Source: Polaromonas sp. CG_9.7 (GTDB taxonomy: Bacteria > Pseudomonadota > Gammaproteobacteria > Burkholderiales > Burkholderiaceae_C). From it: a stretch of DNA of 64,000 nt. The notes under the pieces were generated by a model. It had not been told where the DNA came from. It saw only the letters and a program-made list of their open reading frames with translations, and made no database searches. Below are positions 53,474-62,536 of this stretch, in pieces. The position numbers were made by a program, and so were the translations under genes. The stretch spans positions 310,001-374,000 of the forward strand of contig NZ_JADOVG010000002.1 of assembly GCF_015752205.1 (NCBI RefSeq), written 5' to 3'. Each line of letters opens with the position of its first letter. Positions within the stretch are counted from its first letter, which is position 1.

Positions 53474-54787
53474 TCAGGACTTGTTGGCCTTCTCGAAGCG
53501 TTCGAGTTGCTCGTTGCCGCGTTTGATGGCGGTATCCAGGGCTTCCTTGGGTTGCTTCTTGCCGCTCCAGATCTGTTCGGTTTCCTCGTCAATGATGGTA
53601 CGGATCTGGTTGAAGTTGCCCAGTCGCACGCCGCGCGACTTGTCGGTGGTCTTGCGGATCATCTGGCTCACAGCAACGTCGGTACCCGGATTCTGCTTGT
53701 AAAAACCCGATTTTTCAGTCAGCTCGAACGCTGCCATGGTGATCGGCAGATAGCCGGTGCGCTTGTGGCTGGCCGACTGCACTTCAGGTCGGGACAGGTA
53801 GTTGAAGAAAGCCGCTACGCCCTTGTATTCAACTGGCTTCTTGCCAGCCATGGCCCACAGGCTGGCGCCACCGATGACGGTGTTTTGCGGCGCACCGGTC
53901 ACGTCCGGGTAATACGGCAATTGGGCAATGCCATAGGCAAATTTGGCTTCCTTGCTGACCCGGGCATACAGGCCTGACGAGCCGGTCATCATCGCGCATT
54001 CGCCTGAAGGAAAGGACACGTCCGCCGCATTGGCGCGGCCCTTGTAGACAAACAGGCCCTGCTTGGACATGTTGGCCAGGTTTTCGAAGTGACGCACATG
54101 CAGTGGCGAGTTGAAGGCCAGCCGGGCAGAAGGGCCGCCAAAGCCGTTGTTCTGGGTGGCAAACAGCGTGTTGTGCCAGGTCGAGAAGCTCTCCAGCTGC
54201 GTCCAGCTCACCCAGCTTGTGGTGAACGGGCATTTATGGCCGGCGGCCTTGAGCTTGCCAGCGGCCAGAGCCACCTCGGGCCAGGTGGTCGGGGCTTTTT
54301 CCGGGTCCAGCCCAGCCGCCTTGAAAGCATCCTTGTTGTAATAAAAGATCGTCGTCGAGCTGTTGAACGGAAAGCTCAGCATCTGGCCGTTGGGCGCTGT
54401 GTAGTAACCGGCGACGGCAGGAATGTAGGCCTTGGTGTCAAACTTGGCGCCGCCCTCGGTCATGACTTCTCCGACAGGCTTGATCGCGCCTTTGGCGGCC
54501 ATCATGGTGGCTGTACCCACTTCGTAGACCTGCAGGATGTGCGGCGCATTGCCGGAGCGAAAAGCCGCTGTTGCCGCCGTCATGGCCTCGTCATAGGTGC
54601 CCTTGAAGGTGGGCACGACCTTGTAATCTGTCTGGCTGGCGTTGAAGTCCTTGGCCAGGTCATTGACCCATTCGCCAAGCGGCCCGCTCATGGCATGCCA
54701 CCACTGGACTTCGGTCTGGGCCTGGCTGGCCAAAGGCGCGCACAGCGCGCAAATGGCCAGTACGAGGGTGGATGAACGGTGCTTCAT
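53474..54787 (-). CDS. ugpB: Periplasmic sn-glycerol-3-phosphate-binding protein UgpB
   Basis: This 437-residue solute-binding protein has a signal peptide (MKHRSSTLVLAICALCAPLASQAQ) and the family core TEVQWWHAMSGPLGEWVNDLAKDFNASQ, SFPFNSSTTIFYYNKDAFK and TGSSGLYARV. It captures glycerol-3-phosphate and glycerophosphodiesters for UgpA-E-C. It is first in the operon ugpB-A-E-C-Q. A CTGTCAC half-site (54848-54854, minus) upstream is reminiscent of a PhoB box, but I see no second direct repeat. Confidence 0.95.
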   Translation of the reverse strand: MKHRSSTLVLAICALCAPLASQAQTEVQWWHAMSGPLGEWVNDLAKDFNASQTDYKVVPTFKGTYDEAMTAATAAFRSGNAPHILQVYEVGTATMMAAKGAIKPVGEVMTEGGAKFDTKAYIPAVAGYYTAPNGQMLSFPFNSSTTIFYYNKDAFKAAGLDPEKAPTTWPEVALAAGKLKAAGHKCPFTTSWVSWTQLESFSTWHNTLFATQNNGFGGPSARLAFNSPLHVRHFENLANMSKQGLFVYKGRANAADVSFPSGECAMMTGSSGLYARVSKEAKFAYGIAQLPYYPDVTGAPQNTVIGGASLWAMAGKKPVEYKGVAAFFNYLSRPEVQSASHKRTGYLPITMAAFELTEKSGFYKQNPGTDVAVSQMIRKTTDKSRGVRLGNFNQIRTIIDEETEQIWSGKKQPKEALDTAIKRGNEQLERFEKANKS

Positions 54788-54993
54788 GAAGTCTCCTGAA
54801 GGAAAAGCGGGATTTGCGGGAATAGAAAAAGAGTCTAGTGGCGTTTTGTGACAGTGCCATTTAAACGACCCGTTGCGCGCAAGGCAAGCGGAGTTTCCAT
54901 GAGGTCATTCCGGCCGGGTGCTTATAAAAGGTGCGCTGCGATAATATCGGACCAAAGCGCTGGACGTGGGTCCGAAGCCGCTGAAATTTCACG

Positions 54994-57900
54994 ATGAACG
55001 CACCTACCACTCTTCAAGAACTGAATGTTTTCGCCGACGGCGCAAAGCACGCCGAACCCCGCATCCGCGAGATTCCCTACAACTACACGTCGTTTTCTGA
55101 CCGGGAGGTGGTGATTCGCCTGCTGGGCAGCCGGGCCTGGGACTTGCTCAACCTGCTGCGCGGCGAACGCCACACGGGCCGCTCTGCGCGCATGCTGTAC
55201 GAAGTGCTCGGCGACATCTGGGTGGTGCAACGCAATCCTTACCTGCAAGACGACCTGCTTGACAACCCCAAGCGCCGCAAGTTGCTGGTCGAAGCGCTGC
55301 AGCACCGGCTGGCAGAAATCGAGAAACGCCGTACGCCGCAAGCCGATAGCGAACGCGATGCCATCGTGGGTGAGTTGCTGCAAGGCGCACAGGCAGCGAT
55401 TGGCCGGTTTTCGGCGTCGTTCGAGGAAGTTGCCAGCCTTCGCCAGCAAACCGAGCGCCGGCTGCGCAAGATCACGCTGAAGGACAATATCAAGTTCGAC
55501 GGCCTGTCACGCGTCTCGCATGTGACTGACGCGACCGACTGGCGCGTCGAATACCCGTTTGTGGTGCTCACGCCCGACACCGAAGTCGAAATGGCCGGAC
55601 TGGTCAAGGCCTGCATCGAGCTGGAGCTCACGATTGTTCCGCGTGGCGGCGGCACCGGCTACACCGGCGGCGCGATTCCGCTGACCTGGAAGTCGGCGGT
55701 CATCAACACCGAAAAGCTCGAAGCCATGACGGAAGTCGAGATGGTTTCGCTGCCCGGCCTGGACCACCCGGTGGCCACTGTCTGGACCGAAGCCGGCGTG
55801 GTGACGCAGCGCGTGGCCGACGCGGCCGAGCGCGGCGGCTTTGTGTTTGCGGTTGACCCGACCTCGGCGGAGGCGTCGTGTATTGGCGGCAACATCGCCA
55901 TGAATGCCGGCGGCAAAAAGGCCGTGTTGTGGGGCACGGCGCTGGACAACCTGGCGAGCTGGCGCATGGTGACGCCTGATGCCGAGTGGCTGGAAGTGAC
56001 CCGCGTGGGCCACAACCTGGGCAAGATCCACGACGCCGAGATGGCGAGTTTCGATTTGAATTACTTTGAGGCTGACGGTAAGACGCCAATTCGCACCGAG
56101 CGGCTTGATATTCCCGGCAAGACCTTTCGCAAGGAAGGCCTGGGCAAGGACGTGACCGACAAGTTCCTGAGCGGCTTGCCGGGCATCCAGAAAGAAGGCT
56201 GCGACGGCCTGATCACCAGCGCGCGCTGGATCGTGCACCGCATGCCGGCGCACACGCGCACGGTCTGCATGGAGTTCTTCGGCAACGCCAAGGACGCCGT
56301 GCCGAGCATCGTCGAGATCAAGGACTTCATGTTCGCCGAGCAAAAGCGCGGCGGTGCGATCCTGGCCGGTCTCGAGCATCTGGACGATCGCTACCTGCGC
56401 GCCGTGGGTTATGCCACCAAGTCCAAGCGCGGCGGCAACGGCAAGGGCGGTGTTACCGGCGTGCCGAAAATGGTGTTGATTGGTGACATTGCCGGGGACG
56501 ACGCCGACGTGGTGGCGCGTGCCACCAGTGAAGTCGTGCGCATTGCCAATTCGCGCAGCGGCGAAGGCTTTGTGGCCATCAGCCCCGAGGCGCGCAAGAA
56601 GTTCTGGCTGGACCGCAAGAAAACAGCGGCGATTTCGCGCCACACCAATGCCTTCAAGATCAATGAAGACGTGGTGATTCCGCTGCCGCGCATGGCTGAA
56701 TACACCGACGGCATCGAGCAAATCAACATCGAGTTGAGTCTGCGCAACAAGATCAAGCTGTGCGACGCACTGGACGCGTTTTTCCGCAAGGGTAGTTTGC
56801 CTTTGGGCAAGGTAGAGGACGCCAGCGAAATTCCTTCGGCAGAGCTGCTGGAAGACCGGGTCAGCCAGGCGCTGGCGCTGGTGGCCGAGGTGCGCAGTCT
56901 GTGGGCCGGCTGGCTGCAGGGCGTGGCGGTGCATTTTCCGGAACTCCAGGACCACACGCTCCGCGCCAGCTGGAAAACCCAGATTCGCGCGCCGCTGCAG
57001 GCGATTTTCAGCGGTGGCGCGTTCAAGCCGATACTTGAGGAATGCAGTGCGATTCACAAGCGCGTGCTTAAGGGCCGCGTCTGGGCCGCGCTGCACATGC
57101 ACGCGGGCGACGGCAACGTGCATACCAACCTGCCTGTCAACAGCGATGACTACGAAATGCTGCAAACCGCGCATGAAGCGGTGGCGCGCATCATGGTGCT
57201 GGCGCGCTCGCTCGACGGCGTGATCTCGGGCGAGCACGGCATCGGCATCACCAAGCTCGAATTCCTGACCGACGAGGAACTGCGGCCTTTTACCGAGTAC
57301 AAGGCCAGAATCGATCCGGAAGGGCGTTTCAACAAAGGCAAGCTGCTACGAAATTCAGAGCTTCTAACGCCCGGCCAGCATGCGCTAGCGGCCGATTTGA
57401 CCAATGCCTACACGCCCAGCTTCGGATTGATGGGCCATGAGTCGCTGATCATGCAGCAAAGCGACATCGGCGCAATTGCCGACAGTGTGAAGGACTGCCT
57501 GCGCTGCGGCAAGTGCAAGCCGGTCTGTGCCACGCATGTGCCGCGCGCCAACCTGCTGTACAGCCCGCGCAACAAGATTCTGGCCACGTCGCTGTTGGTC
57601 GAGGCTTTTTTGTACGAAGAACAGACCCGGCGCGGCATCAGCCTGAAGCACTGGGAAGAGTTCGAGGACGTGGCCGACCATTGCACGGTGTGCCACAAGT
57701 GCCTGAATCCGTGCCCGGTCGATATTGACTTTGGCGAAGTGTCGATGAACATGCGCAACCTGCTGCGCAAGATGGGCCAGAAGTCGTTCCGGCCCGGCAA
57801 TGCAGCGGCGATGTTCTTTTTGAACGCCACGAATCCGCAAACCATCAAGGTGATGCGCACGGCCATGGTCGGTGTCGGCTTCAAGGCGCAGCGCCTGGCC

Positions 57901-58911
57901 AGTGATGTGCTCGGCGTGCTGGCTAAAAAGCAGACGGCGCTTCCACCTTCAACCGTGGGCAAGGCCCCGGTGAAAGAGCAGATCATTCACTTCATCAACA
58001 AGAAAATGCCCGGCGGTTTGCCCAAGAAGACTGCCCGCGCCTTGCTGGACATTGAAGACAAGGACTACGTCCCGATCATCCGCAACCCCAAAGCCACCAC
58101 GGCCGAAACTGAAGCGGTGTTTTACTTTCCGGGCTGCGGCTCGGAGCGCCTGTTCAGCCAGGTCGGTCTGGCGACGCAGGCCATGCTCTGGCACGCTGGC
58201 GTACAGACCGTGCTGCCGCCTGGCTACCTGTGCTGCGGCTATCCGCAGCGCGGCAGCGGCGACTTTGACAAGGCCGACAAGATGATCACCGACAACCGGG
58301 TGCTGTTCCACCGGGTGGCCACCACGCTCAACTATCTCGACATCAAGACCGTGGTGGTGAGCTGCGGCACTTGCTACGACCAGCTGCAGGGTTACCAGTT
58401 CGACAAGATATTCCCGGGCAGCCGAATCATCGACATCCACGAATACCTGCTGGAAAAAGGGATCACGCTGCCGGCCAACCAGCCCGGATTTTTGTACCAC
58501 GAGCCGTGCCACAACCCGATGAAGCTGGGCGACTCGATGAAGACGGTCAAGGCGCTGATTGGCGACAACGTGCTCAAAAGCGAGCGCTGCTGCGGCGAAT
58601 CCGGCACGCTGGGCGTGACCCGGCCTGACATTGCGACCCAGGTGCGCTTTCGCAAGGAAGAAGAAATCCGCAAGGGAGAAGCCGAACTGCGTGCTTCAGG
58701 GGCAGTAGCCGCGACGGGCAACGTCAAGATCCTGACCAGTTGCCCCAGCTGCCTGCAGGGGTTGAAACGCTACGGCGACGACCTGCAAAACGGCCTGCTG
58801 GAGGCCGATTACATCGTGGTCGAAATGGCGAACCAGATACTGGGCAAAAACTGGCTGCCCGACTACGTGGCCGTCGCCAACCAAGGCGGCATTGAACGGG
58901 TGCTCGTATGA
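54994..58911 (+). CDS. Large FAD-linked oxidoreductase with Fe-S and CCG domains (DUF3683-type)
   Basis: This 1305-residue protein combines several modules. The N-terminal 150 or so residues look like the DUF3683 region. Next is an FAD-binding vanillyl-alcohol-oxidase/D-lactate-dehydrogenase-type domain ([14 protein letters not shown] near residue 216, and [14 protein letters not shown] later). A ferredoxin-like pair of [4Fe-4S] motifs follows ([14 protein letters not shown] from 835, [12 protein letters not shown] from 897). Two CCG domains end the protein ([10 protein letters not shown] and [18 protein letters not shown] and ERCCGESG). It resembles GlcD+GlcF or Dld fused in one chain, oxidising a 2-hydroxyacid and passing electrons to quinone. 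The exact substrate is unknown. It is divergent from ugpB, and HIT follows with a four-base overlap. Confidence 0.88.
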   Translation: MNAPTTLQELNVFADGAKHAEPRIREIPYNYTSFSDREVVIRLLGSRAWDLLNLLRGERHTGRSARMLYEVLGDIWVVQRNPYLQDDLLDNPKRRKLLVEALQHRLAEIEKRRTPQADSERDAIVGELLQGAQAAIGRFSASFEEVASLRQQTERRLRKITLKDNIKFDGLSRVSHVTDATDWRVEYPFVVLTPDTEVEMAGLVKACIELELTIVPRGGGTGYTGGAIPLTWKSAVINTEKLEAMTEVEMVSLPGLDHPVATVWTEAGVVTQRVADAAERGGFVFAVDPTSAEASCIGGNIAMNAGGKKAVLWGTALDNLASWRMVTPDAEWLEVTRVGHNLGKIHDAEMASFDLNYFEADGKTPIRTERLDIPGKTFRKEGLGKDVTDKFLSGLPGIQKEGCDGLITSARWIVHRMPAHTRTVCMEFFGNAKDAVPSIVEIKDFMFAEQKRGGAILAGLEHLDDRYLRAVGYATKSKRGGNGKGGVTGVPKMVLIGDIAGDDADVVARATSEVVRIANSRSGEGFVAISPEARKKFWLDRKKTAAISRHTNAFKINEDVVIPLPRMAEYTDGIEQINIELSLRNKIKLCDALDAFFRKGSLPLGKVEDASEIPSAELLEDRVSQALALVAEVRSLWAGWLQGVAVHFPELQDHTLRASWKTQIRAPLQAIFSGGAFKPILEECSAIHKRVLKGRVWAALHMHAGDGNVHTNLPVNSDDYEMLQTAHEAVARIMVLARSLDGVISGEHGIGITKLEFLTDEELRPFTEYKARIDPEGRFNKGKLLRNSELLTPGQHALAADLTNAYTPSFGLMGHESLIMQQSDIGAIADSVKDCLRCGKCKPVCATHVPRANLLYSPRNKILATSLLVEAFLYEEQTRRGISLKHWEEFEDVADHCTVCHKCLNPCPVDIDFGEVSMNMRNLLRKMGQKSFRPGNAAAMFFLNATNPQTIKVMRTAMVGVGFKAQRLASDVLGVLAKKQTALPPSTVGKAPVKEQIIHFINKKMPGGLPKKTARALLDIEDKDYVPIIRNPKATTAETEAVFYFPGCGSERLFSQVGLATQAMLWHAGVQTVLPPGYLCCGYPQRGSGDFDKADKMITDNRVLFHRVATTLNYLDIKTVVVSCGTCYDQLQGYQFDKIFPGSRIIDIHEYLLEKGITLPANQPGFLYHEPCHNPMKLGDSMKTVKALIGDNVLKSERCCGESGTLGVTRPDIATQVRFRKEEEIRKGEAELRASGAVAATGNVKILTSCPSCLQGLKRYGDDLQNGLLEADYIVVEMANQILGKNWLPDYVAVANQGGIERVLV
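57345..57402 (+). repeat. Palindromic repeat family 1, copy 9 with arm (inside FAD/Fe-S gene)
   Basis: The degenerate core GCTACGAAATTCAGAGC is joined to the arm CTTCTAACGCCCGGCCAGCATGCGCTAGCGGCC. It lies in the linker between the FAD and Fe-S modules ([19 protein letters not shown]). It is read in a different frame from the other coding copies. Confidence 0.45.
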
Positions 58912-59336
58912 CGAATGCGGCATGCCCCTTGTGCGAGGGTGACGGCGGCCTGCTGGTGTTTCGCAATGAAGATTTGCGCATCATCCAGGCCAGCGAGGCT
59001 GGATTTCCGGGGTTTTACCGCGTGATCTGGAACCGCCATGTGGCCGAGTTTTCGGATCTGTCGGCCAGTGAACGACAGATTTGCATGCATGCCGTCGCAA
59101 AGGTCGAGCAAGTGCTTCGCAGCGAATTGCAGCCCGCGAAGATCAACCTGGCCGCGCTGGGCAACATGGTGCCGCATCTGCACTGGCATGTGATTGCCCG
59201 CTTTGAGGGGGACAGCCACTTTCCGGCGCCGGTCTGGGGCGCGGCACAGCGTCCGGTGGACGAAGTACAGGTGGCGGGCATCACCTCGCAGTGCCTTGAC
59301 ATCAACCGGCTGATTGCCGAAGCCATGGCGCTTTGA
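58908..59336 (+). CDS. HIT family hydrolase
   Basis: This 142-residue histidine-triad protein has the motif [10 protein letters not shown] (His-x-His-x-His) and an N-terminal CPLCEGDGG pair, as in bacterial HIT proteins that bind zinc. The family hydrolyses nucleotide phosphoramidates or related adenylates, and the physiological substrate here is unknown. It overlaps the large oxidoreductase stop (ATGA). Confidence 0.9.
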   Translation: MTNAACPLCEGDGGLLVFRNEDLRIIQASEAGFPGFYRVIWNRHVAEFSDLSASERQICMHAVAKVEQVLRSELQPAKINLAALGNMVPHLHWHVIARFEGDSHFPAPVWGAAQRPVDEVQVAGITSQCLDINRLIAEAMAL

Positions 59337-59374
59337 AGCGCTCTTACCCATTTATTCAGAAAGCGAGACACCCG

Positions 59375-59788
59375 ATGGCAGGTCTTCAATCCGGGTCGCC
59401 GACCCCCACGGCGCTGACAGTTCACAGCCAATCGCGCCTTCTCGAAGTCGCTTTTTCAGACGGCGCGCAGTTCAGGATTCCTTTCGAGTTGATGCGCATC
59501 TATTCGCCATCGGCAGAAGTGCAGGGCCATGGTCCCGGGCAGGAAATCCTGCAGACCGGCAAACGCGAGGTCGATGTGGTGGCGCTGGAGCCGATTGGCA
59601 ATTACGCCGTCAAGCCGGTGTTTTCCGATGGCCACGAGAGTGGGCTGTTCACCTGGGACTATCTGTACCACTTGGGCAATGACCAAAGCCAGCTCTGGGG
59701 CGACTACGAGCGCAGGCTGCAAGCCGCTGGCGTGGCGCGTGACGCGCCCATGGCTGTGGCGGGCGGGCAGGGCTGCAGCAGCCACTAA
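59375..59788 (+). CDS. DUF971 (GBBH-like N-terminal) protein
   Basis: A 137-residue protein with the DUF971 pattern: LTVHSQSRLLEVAFSDGAQFRIPFELMRIYSPSAEVQGHG, then VDVVALEPIGNYAVKPVFSDGHESGLFTWDYLYHLG. It matches the N-terminal domain of gamma-butyrobetaine hydroxylase. Stand-alone versions have been linked to Fe-S cluster assembly, but the function is not established. I chose ATG 59375; an upstream TTG at 59333 would overlap the HIT gene. In many betaproteobacteria it directly precedes ubiE, as here. Confidence 0.88.
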   Translation: MAGLQSGSPTPTALTVHSQSRLLEVAFSDGAQFRIPFELMRIYSPSAEVQGHGPGQEILQTGKREVDVVALEPIGNYAVKPVFSDGHESGLFTWDYLYHLGNDQSQLWGDYERRLQAAGVARDAPMAVAGGQGCSSH

Positions 59789-59903
59789 CCCGGCATGGCT
59801 TGTGTGGCGCCATTGATTCTTACGAAAAATTTCCCCTCCAATGACCTGAGTCAGTACAGGGTTGTCGCTGTCAACTGGCACTTTTCCATCTAGCATTCAC
59901 CTT

Positions 59904-60635
59904 ATGACAACTACCCACTTTGGTTTTGAATCGGTAGACGAGCAGGACAAGGCGCGTCGTGTGCGAAGCGTGTTCGATTCCGTCGCCCCCAAATACGATG
60001 TGATGAACGACCTGATGTCGATGGGTCTGCACCGCGCATGGAAGGCCTACACCGTGCTGGTCGCCAATGTCAAGGAAGGCCAGCAGGTGCTCGACATTGC
60101 GGGCGGCACGGGCGATCTGGCGCTGGCGTTTGCGCCCAAGGTGGGCACCACCGGGCGCGTGGTGCATACCGACATCAATGAAGCCATGCTCAGGGAAGGG
60201 CGCAACCGACTATTGGACGCCGGCGTGTGCCTGCCAACGCTGGTGTGTGACGCTGAAGCACTTCCTTTTCCCGATGCCGGCTTTGATGTCGTCACCGTGG
60301 CCTTTGGCCTGCGCAACATGACGCACAAGGATGTGGCTCTTAAGGAAATGAGCAGGGTGCTCAAGCCCGGCGGCAAGCTGCTGGTGCTGGAGTTTTCCAA
60401 GGTGGCCAAGCCGCTTGAAAAGCTTTATGACTGGTATTCGTTCAAGGTCCTGCCCAAGATCGGCAAAGTGGTGGCCAATGACGATGCCAGCTATCAATAT
60501 CTGGCCGAGTCCATCCGCATGCATCCGAGCCAGGAAGAGTTGAAAACCCTTATGAAAAATACTGGCTTTGGCCATGTGGATTATCACAACATGTCAGGCG
60601 GGATGGTGGCATTGCATGTTGGAATCAAGTGCTGA
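59904..60635 (+). CDS. ubiE: Ubiquinone/menaquinone C-methyltransferase
   Basis: UbiE methylates 2-polyprenyl-6-methoxy-benzoquinol using SAM. The 243-residue protein has SAM motif [16 protein letters not shown], the post-I acidic strand and [30 protein letters not shown]. It ends [19 protein letters not shown], typical of the family. I chose ATG 59904 ([16 protein letters not shown]). The preceding 115-base gap after the DUF971 gene holds no other gene. Confidence 0.96.
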   Translation: MTTTHFGFESVDEQDKARRVRSVFDSVAPKYDVMNDLMSMGLHRAWKAYTVLVANVKEGQQVLDIAGGTGDLALAFAPKVGTTGRVVHTDINEAMLREGRNRLLDAGVCLPTLVCDAEALPFPDAGFDVVTVAFGLRNMTHKDVALKEMSRVLKPGGKLLVLEFSKVAKPLEKLYDWYSFKVLPKIGKVVANDDASYQYLAESIRMHPSQEELKTLMKNTGFGHVDYHNMSGGMVALHVGIKC

Positions 60636-60693
60636 CAGGTTTTGCGGCTTCTTGCCGTGATCGGGTTTTAATTGGTTTGATGAAGGAGACGAC

Positions 60694-61680
60694 ATGAAAA
60701 TTTGGCAGGTCATTCTTTCCGCAGTTTTTGCGGTAACCCTTACCCTGTCTGGCGCGCCGGCGGACGCCAAGCGTATGGGCGGCGGCGGGTCCTTTGGCAA
60801 GCAGTCGTCCAACGTGACGCAGCGCCAGGCACCTGCCAACAATGCATCAACTCCGGCTGGAGGTGCAGGCGCTGCCGCAGCTGCCGCACCGAAAAAACCA
60901 TGGGGCGCCATGCTTGGCGGTTTGGCTGCCGGACTAGGACTGGCTTGGTTGGCATCGTCGCTGGGGCTGGGCGGCGCTTTCGGCCAGATCATCATGTTCG
61001 CCTTGTTGGCGCTGGTGGTCATGGTGGTAATTGGCTTTGTCATGCGCCGACTCAAGGGGGGCGCGGCGAATTCGCCGGGCGCCACGCGGTCGCAGTCGCC
61101 TTTCGCCTTCCAGGGTGCTGGCAATGCGCCTGAAGCCACGACGGCCCGTAGCTACAGCCCGGCCAATGTGGGTAACGACGCGTCGGCACGTCCCTGGGAA
61201 CGCAGCGCAACAGCTTTTGACAGCAATGCGGTTGCGCCTGCAGCAGGTGGCTCGATGATCGGTTCTGGCCTGACGGGTTCGCAGTCATGGGGCGTGCCTG
61301 CCGGCTTCGACGCCGAAGGCTTCCTCAAGGCCTGCAAGTCGAATTTCGTGACTCTTCAGGACGCCTGGGACCGTTCCGACATCCAGAACCTGCGGTCCAT
61401 GATGACCGACGACATGCTGGAGCAGATCAAGACGCAACTGGCAGACCGCGAAACTCATACGGGCGGCACATCCAACAAGACCGAGGTGGTCATGCTCGAT
61501 GCGCAGTTGTTGGGTATTGAGGAAATGAGCGACGTGTACATGGCCAGCGTCGAGTTCTCCGGCATGATCAAGGAAGACGCCTCCAGCGGCGCCAGTCCAT
61601 TCCGGGAAGTCTGGAACATGACCAAGCCCCGTGTTGGCGGCAGTGGCTGGCTGGTTGCCGGTGTTCAGGCCTTGCAGTAA
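60694..61680 (+). CDS. Tim44-like domain membrane protein
   Basis: This 328-residue protein has a signal or anchor segment (MKIWQVILSAVFAVTLTLS). A Gly/Gln/Ala-rich low-complexity part follows (GGGGSFGKQSSNVTQRQAP), then a two-helix membrane region (ALGLGGAFGQIIMFALLALVVMVVIGFVMRR). The C-terminal Tim44/MBA1-like domain reads FLKACKSNFVTLQDAWDRSDIQNLRSMMTDDML. In betaproteobacteria this family is commonly next to ubiE and ubiJ/ubiB, and its function is not established. A good ribosome site (AGGAG) precedes the ATG. Confidence 0.88.
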   Translation: MKIWQVILSAVFAVTLTLSGAPADAKRMGGGGSFGKQSSNVTQRQAPANNASTPAGGAGAAAAAAPKKPWGAMLGGLAAGLGLAWLASSLGLGGAFGQIIMFALLALVVMVVIGFVMRRLKGGAANSPGATRSQSPFAFQGAGNAPEATTARSYSPANVGNDASARPWERSATAFDSNAVAPAAGGSMIGSGLTGSQSWGVPAGFDAEGFLKACKSNFVTLQDAWDRSDIQNLRSMMTDDMLEQIKTQLADRETHTGGTSNKTEVVMLDAQLLGIEEMSDVYMASVEFSGMIKEDASSGASPFREVWNMTKPRVGGSGWLVAGVQALQ

Positions 61681-61710
61681 TCGGGTTTTCAAGCAAGCAG
61701 TAATACCTTA

Positions 61711-61747
61711 AGGCCAAGCCAGGGACATTAGGCCTCAAGGGCTTTTT
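61711..61747 (+). terminator. Possible terminator after the Tim44-like gene
   Basis: AAGCC at 61716-61720 can pair with GGCTT at 61740-61744, and the alternative AGGCC/GGCCT arms at 61711-61715 and 61731-61735 compete. TTTTT follows at 61743-61747. Structure is modest, so read-through to ubiJ remains possible. Confidence 0.35.
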
Positions 61748-61768
61748 ATCCTGCAAAATCGGAGACGT

Positions 61769-62536
61769 ATGAATAACACGTCTCCTTTTTCATTTCTGAA
61801 ATCCATCGCCACCCGTTTTCAGCCTCCTGCATGGGTGGTTGACGAAGGACAGCAGCGACTGGTGCTTTTTCTCAATCATGTTCTTCTGCAGGAAAAGCAG
61901 GCCCAGGAACGGCTTTTGCGTCAAAAAGGCCGTGTAGTGCATTTGCGCTGGGGTTTGTTTGCTATTGATTTAATAGTTACTCCAGCTGGTCTGGTGGACC
62001 GTGCGGCTGAATTTTCAACGCCTGACCTGATTCTGTCGGTTGCCGCTGAATCGCCTCTGGCAGCAGTGCAGTCGGTGCTGGCGGGAAAGACACCTGCCGT
62101 CAAGATCGACGGCGATGTGCAACTGGCGGCCGATATAGGCTGGCTGGCTGAAAATTTGCGTTGGGACGCAGAAGAAGACCTGTCCCGCCTGATCGGCGAT
62201 GCGTCAGCCCACGCGCTGGCCGACGCCGGACGACGATTGGCTTCCGGTCTGAGGCAGTTCTTGACCAAGGGACCACTGGCATCTGCTGCGCAGTCTACAG
62301 CTACACCCCCCCAAGCCGCCGCCGCCGCCACTCCCATGCCACCGCGCAGGACTGCACCGGCAGCGCAATCGTCGCCCACATCGACGACCCGCCCCTTGCC
62401 TGCCGAGGTGGCTGCAGATTCTGCTGAGTCCACCGGACACGGTAAGTCAGCCGGTGGTTCCCTGCCTCCCGGCGACACCAGCTTGCCGCCTCAGGAAGGC
62501 GAGTCATTTCCCATACCGCCCGGGACTGCTGCATGA
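61769..62536 (+). CDS. ubiJ: Ubiquinone biosynthesis accessory factor UbiJ
   Basis: A 255-residue SCP2-type lipid-binding protein that holds quinone intermediates in the Ubi complex with UbiB and UbiK. The N-terminal SCP2-like domain spans roughly residues 20-150 ([58 protein letters not shown]). A low-complexity Pro/Ala/Thr tail follows. A family 1 repeat encodes AIDLIV within the first strand region. It overlaps ubiB by four bases. Confidence 0.85.
   Translation: MNNTSPFSFLKSIATRFQPPAWVVDEGQQRLVLFLNHVLLQEKQAQERLLRQKGRVVHLRWGLFAIDLIVTPAGLVDRAAEFSTPDLILSVAAESPLAAVQSVLAGKTPAVKIDGDVQLAADIGWLAENLRWDAEEDLSRLIGDASAHALADAGRRLASGLRQFLTKGPLASAAQSTATPPQAAAAATPMPPRRTAPAAQSSPTSTTRPLPAEVAADSAESTGHGKSAGGSLPPGDTSLPPQEGESFPIPPGTAA
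61961..62016 (+). repeat. Palindromic repeat family 1, copy 10 with arm (inside ubiJ)
   Basis: The core GCTATTGATTTAATAGT is followed by an arm running through CCAGCTGGTCTGGTGGACC to a CGGCTGAATTTTC end. It is read as [18 protein letters not shown] in the SCP2 domain. Confidence 0.55.

Noticed and set aside
54848..54854. Pho box upstream of ugpB
   Set aside because: Only one CTGTCAC half-site is visible, and the direct repeat eleven bases away that defines a Pho box is not convincing.
55507..57237. 576-codon open frame on the minus strand
   Set aside because: It lies wholly antisense to the FAD/Fe-S oxidoreductase. Its His/Arg/Gly-rich composition is typical of a GC-rich shadow frame, and it has no recognisable motif.
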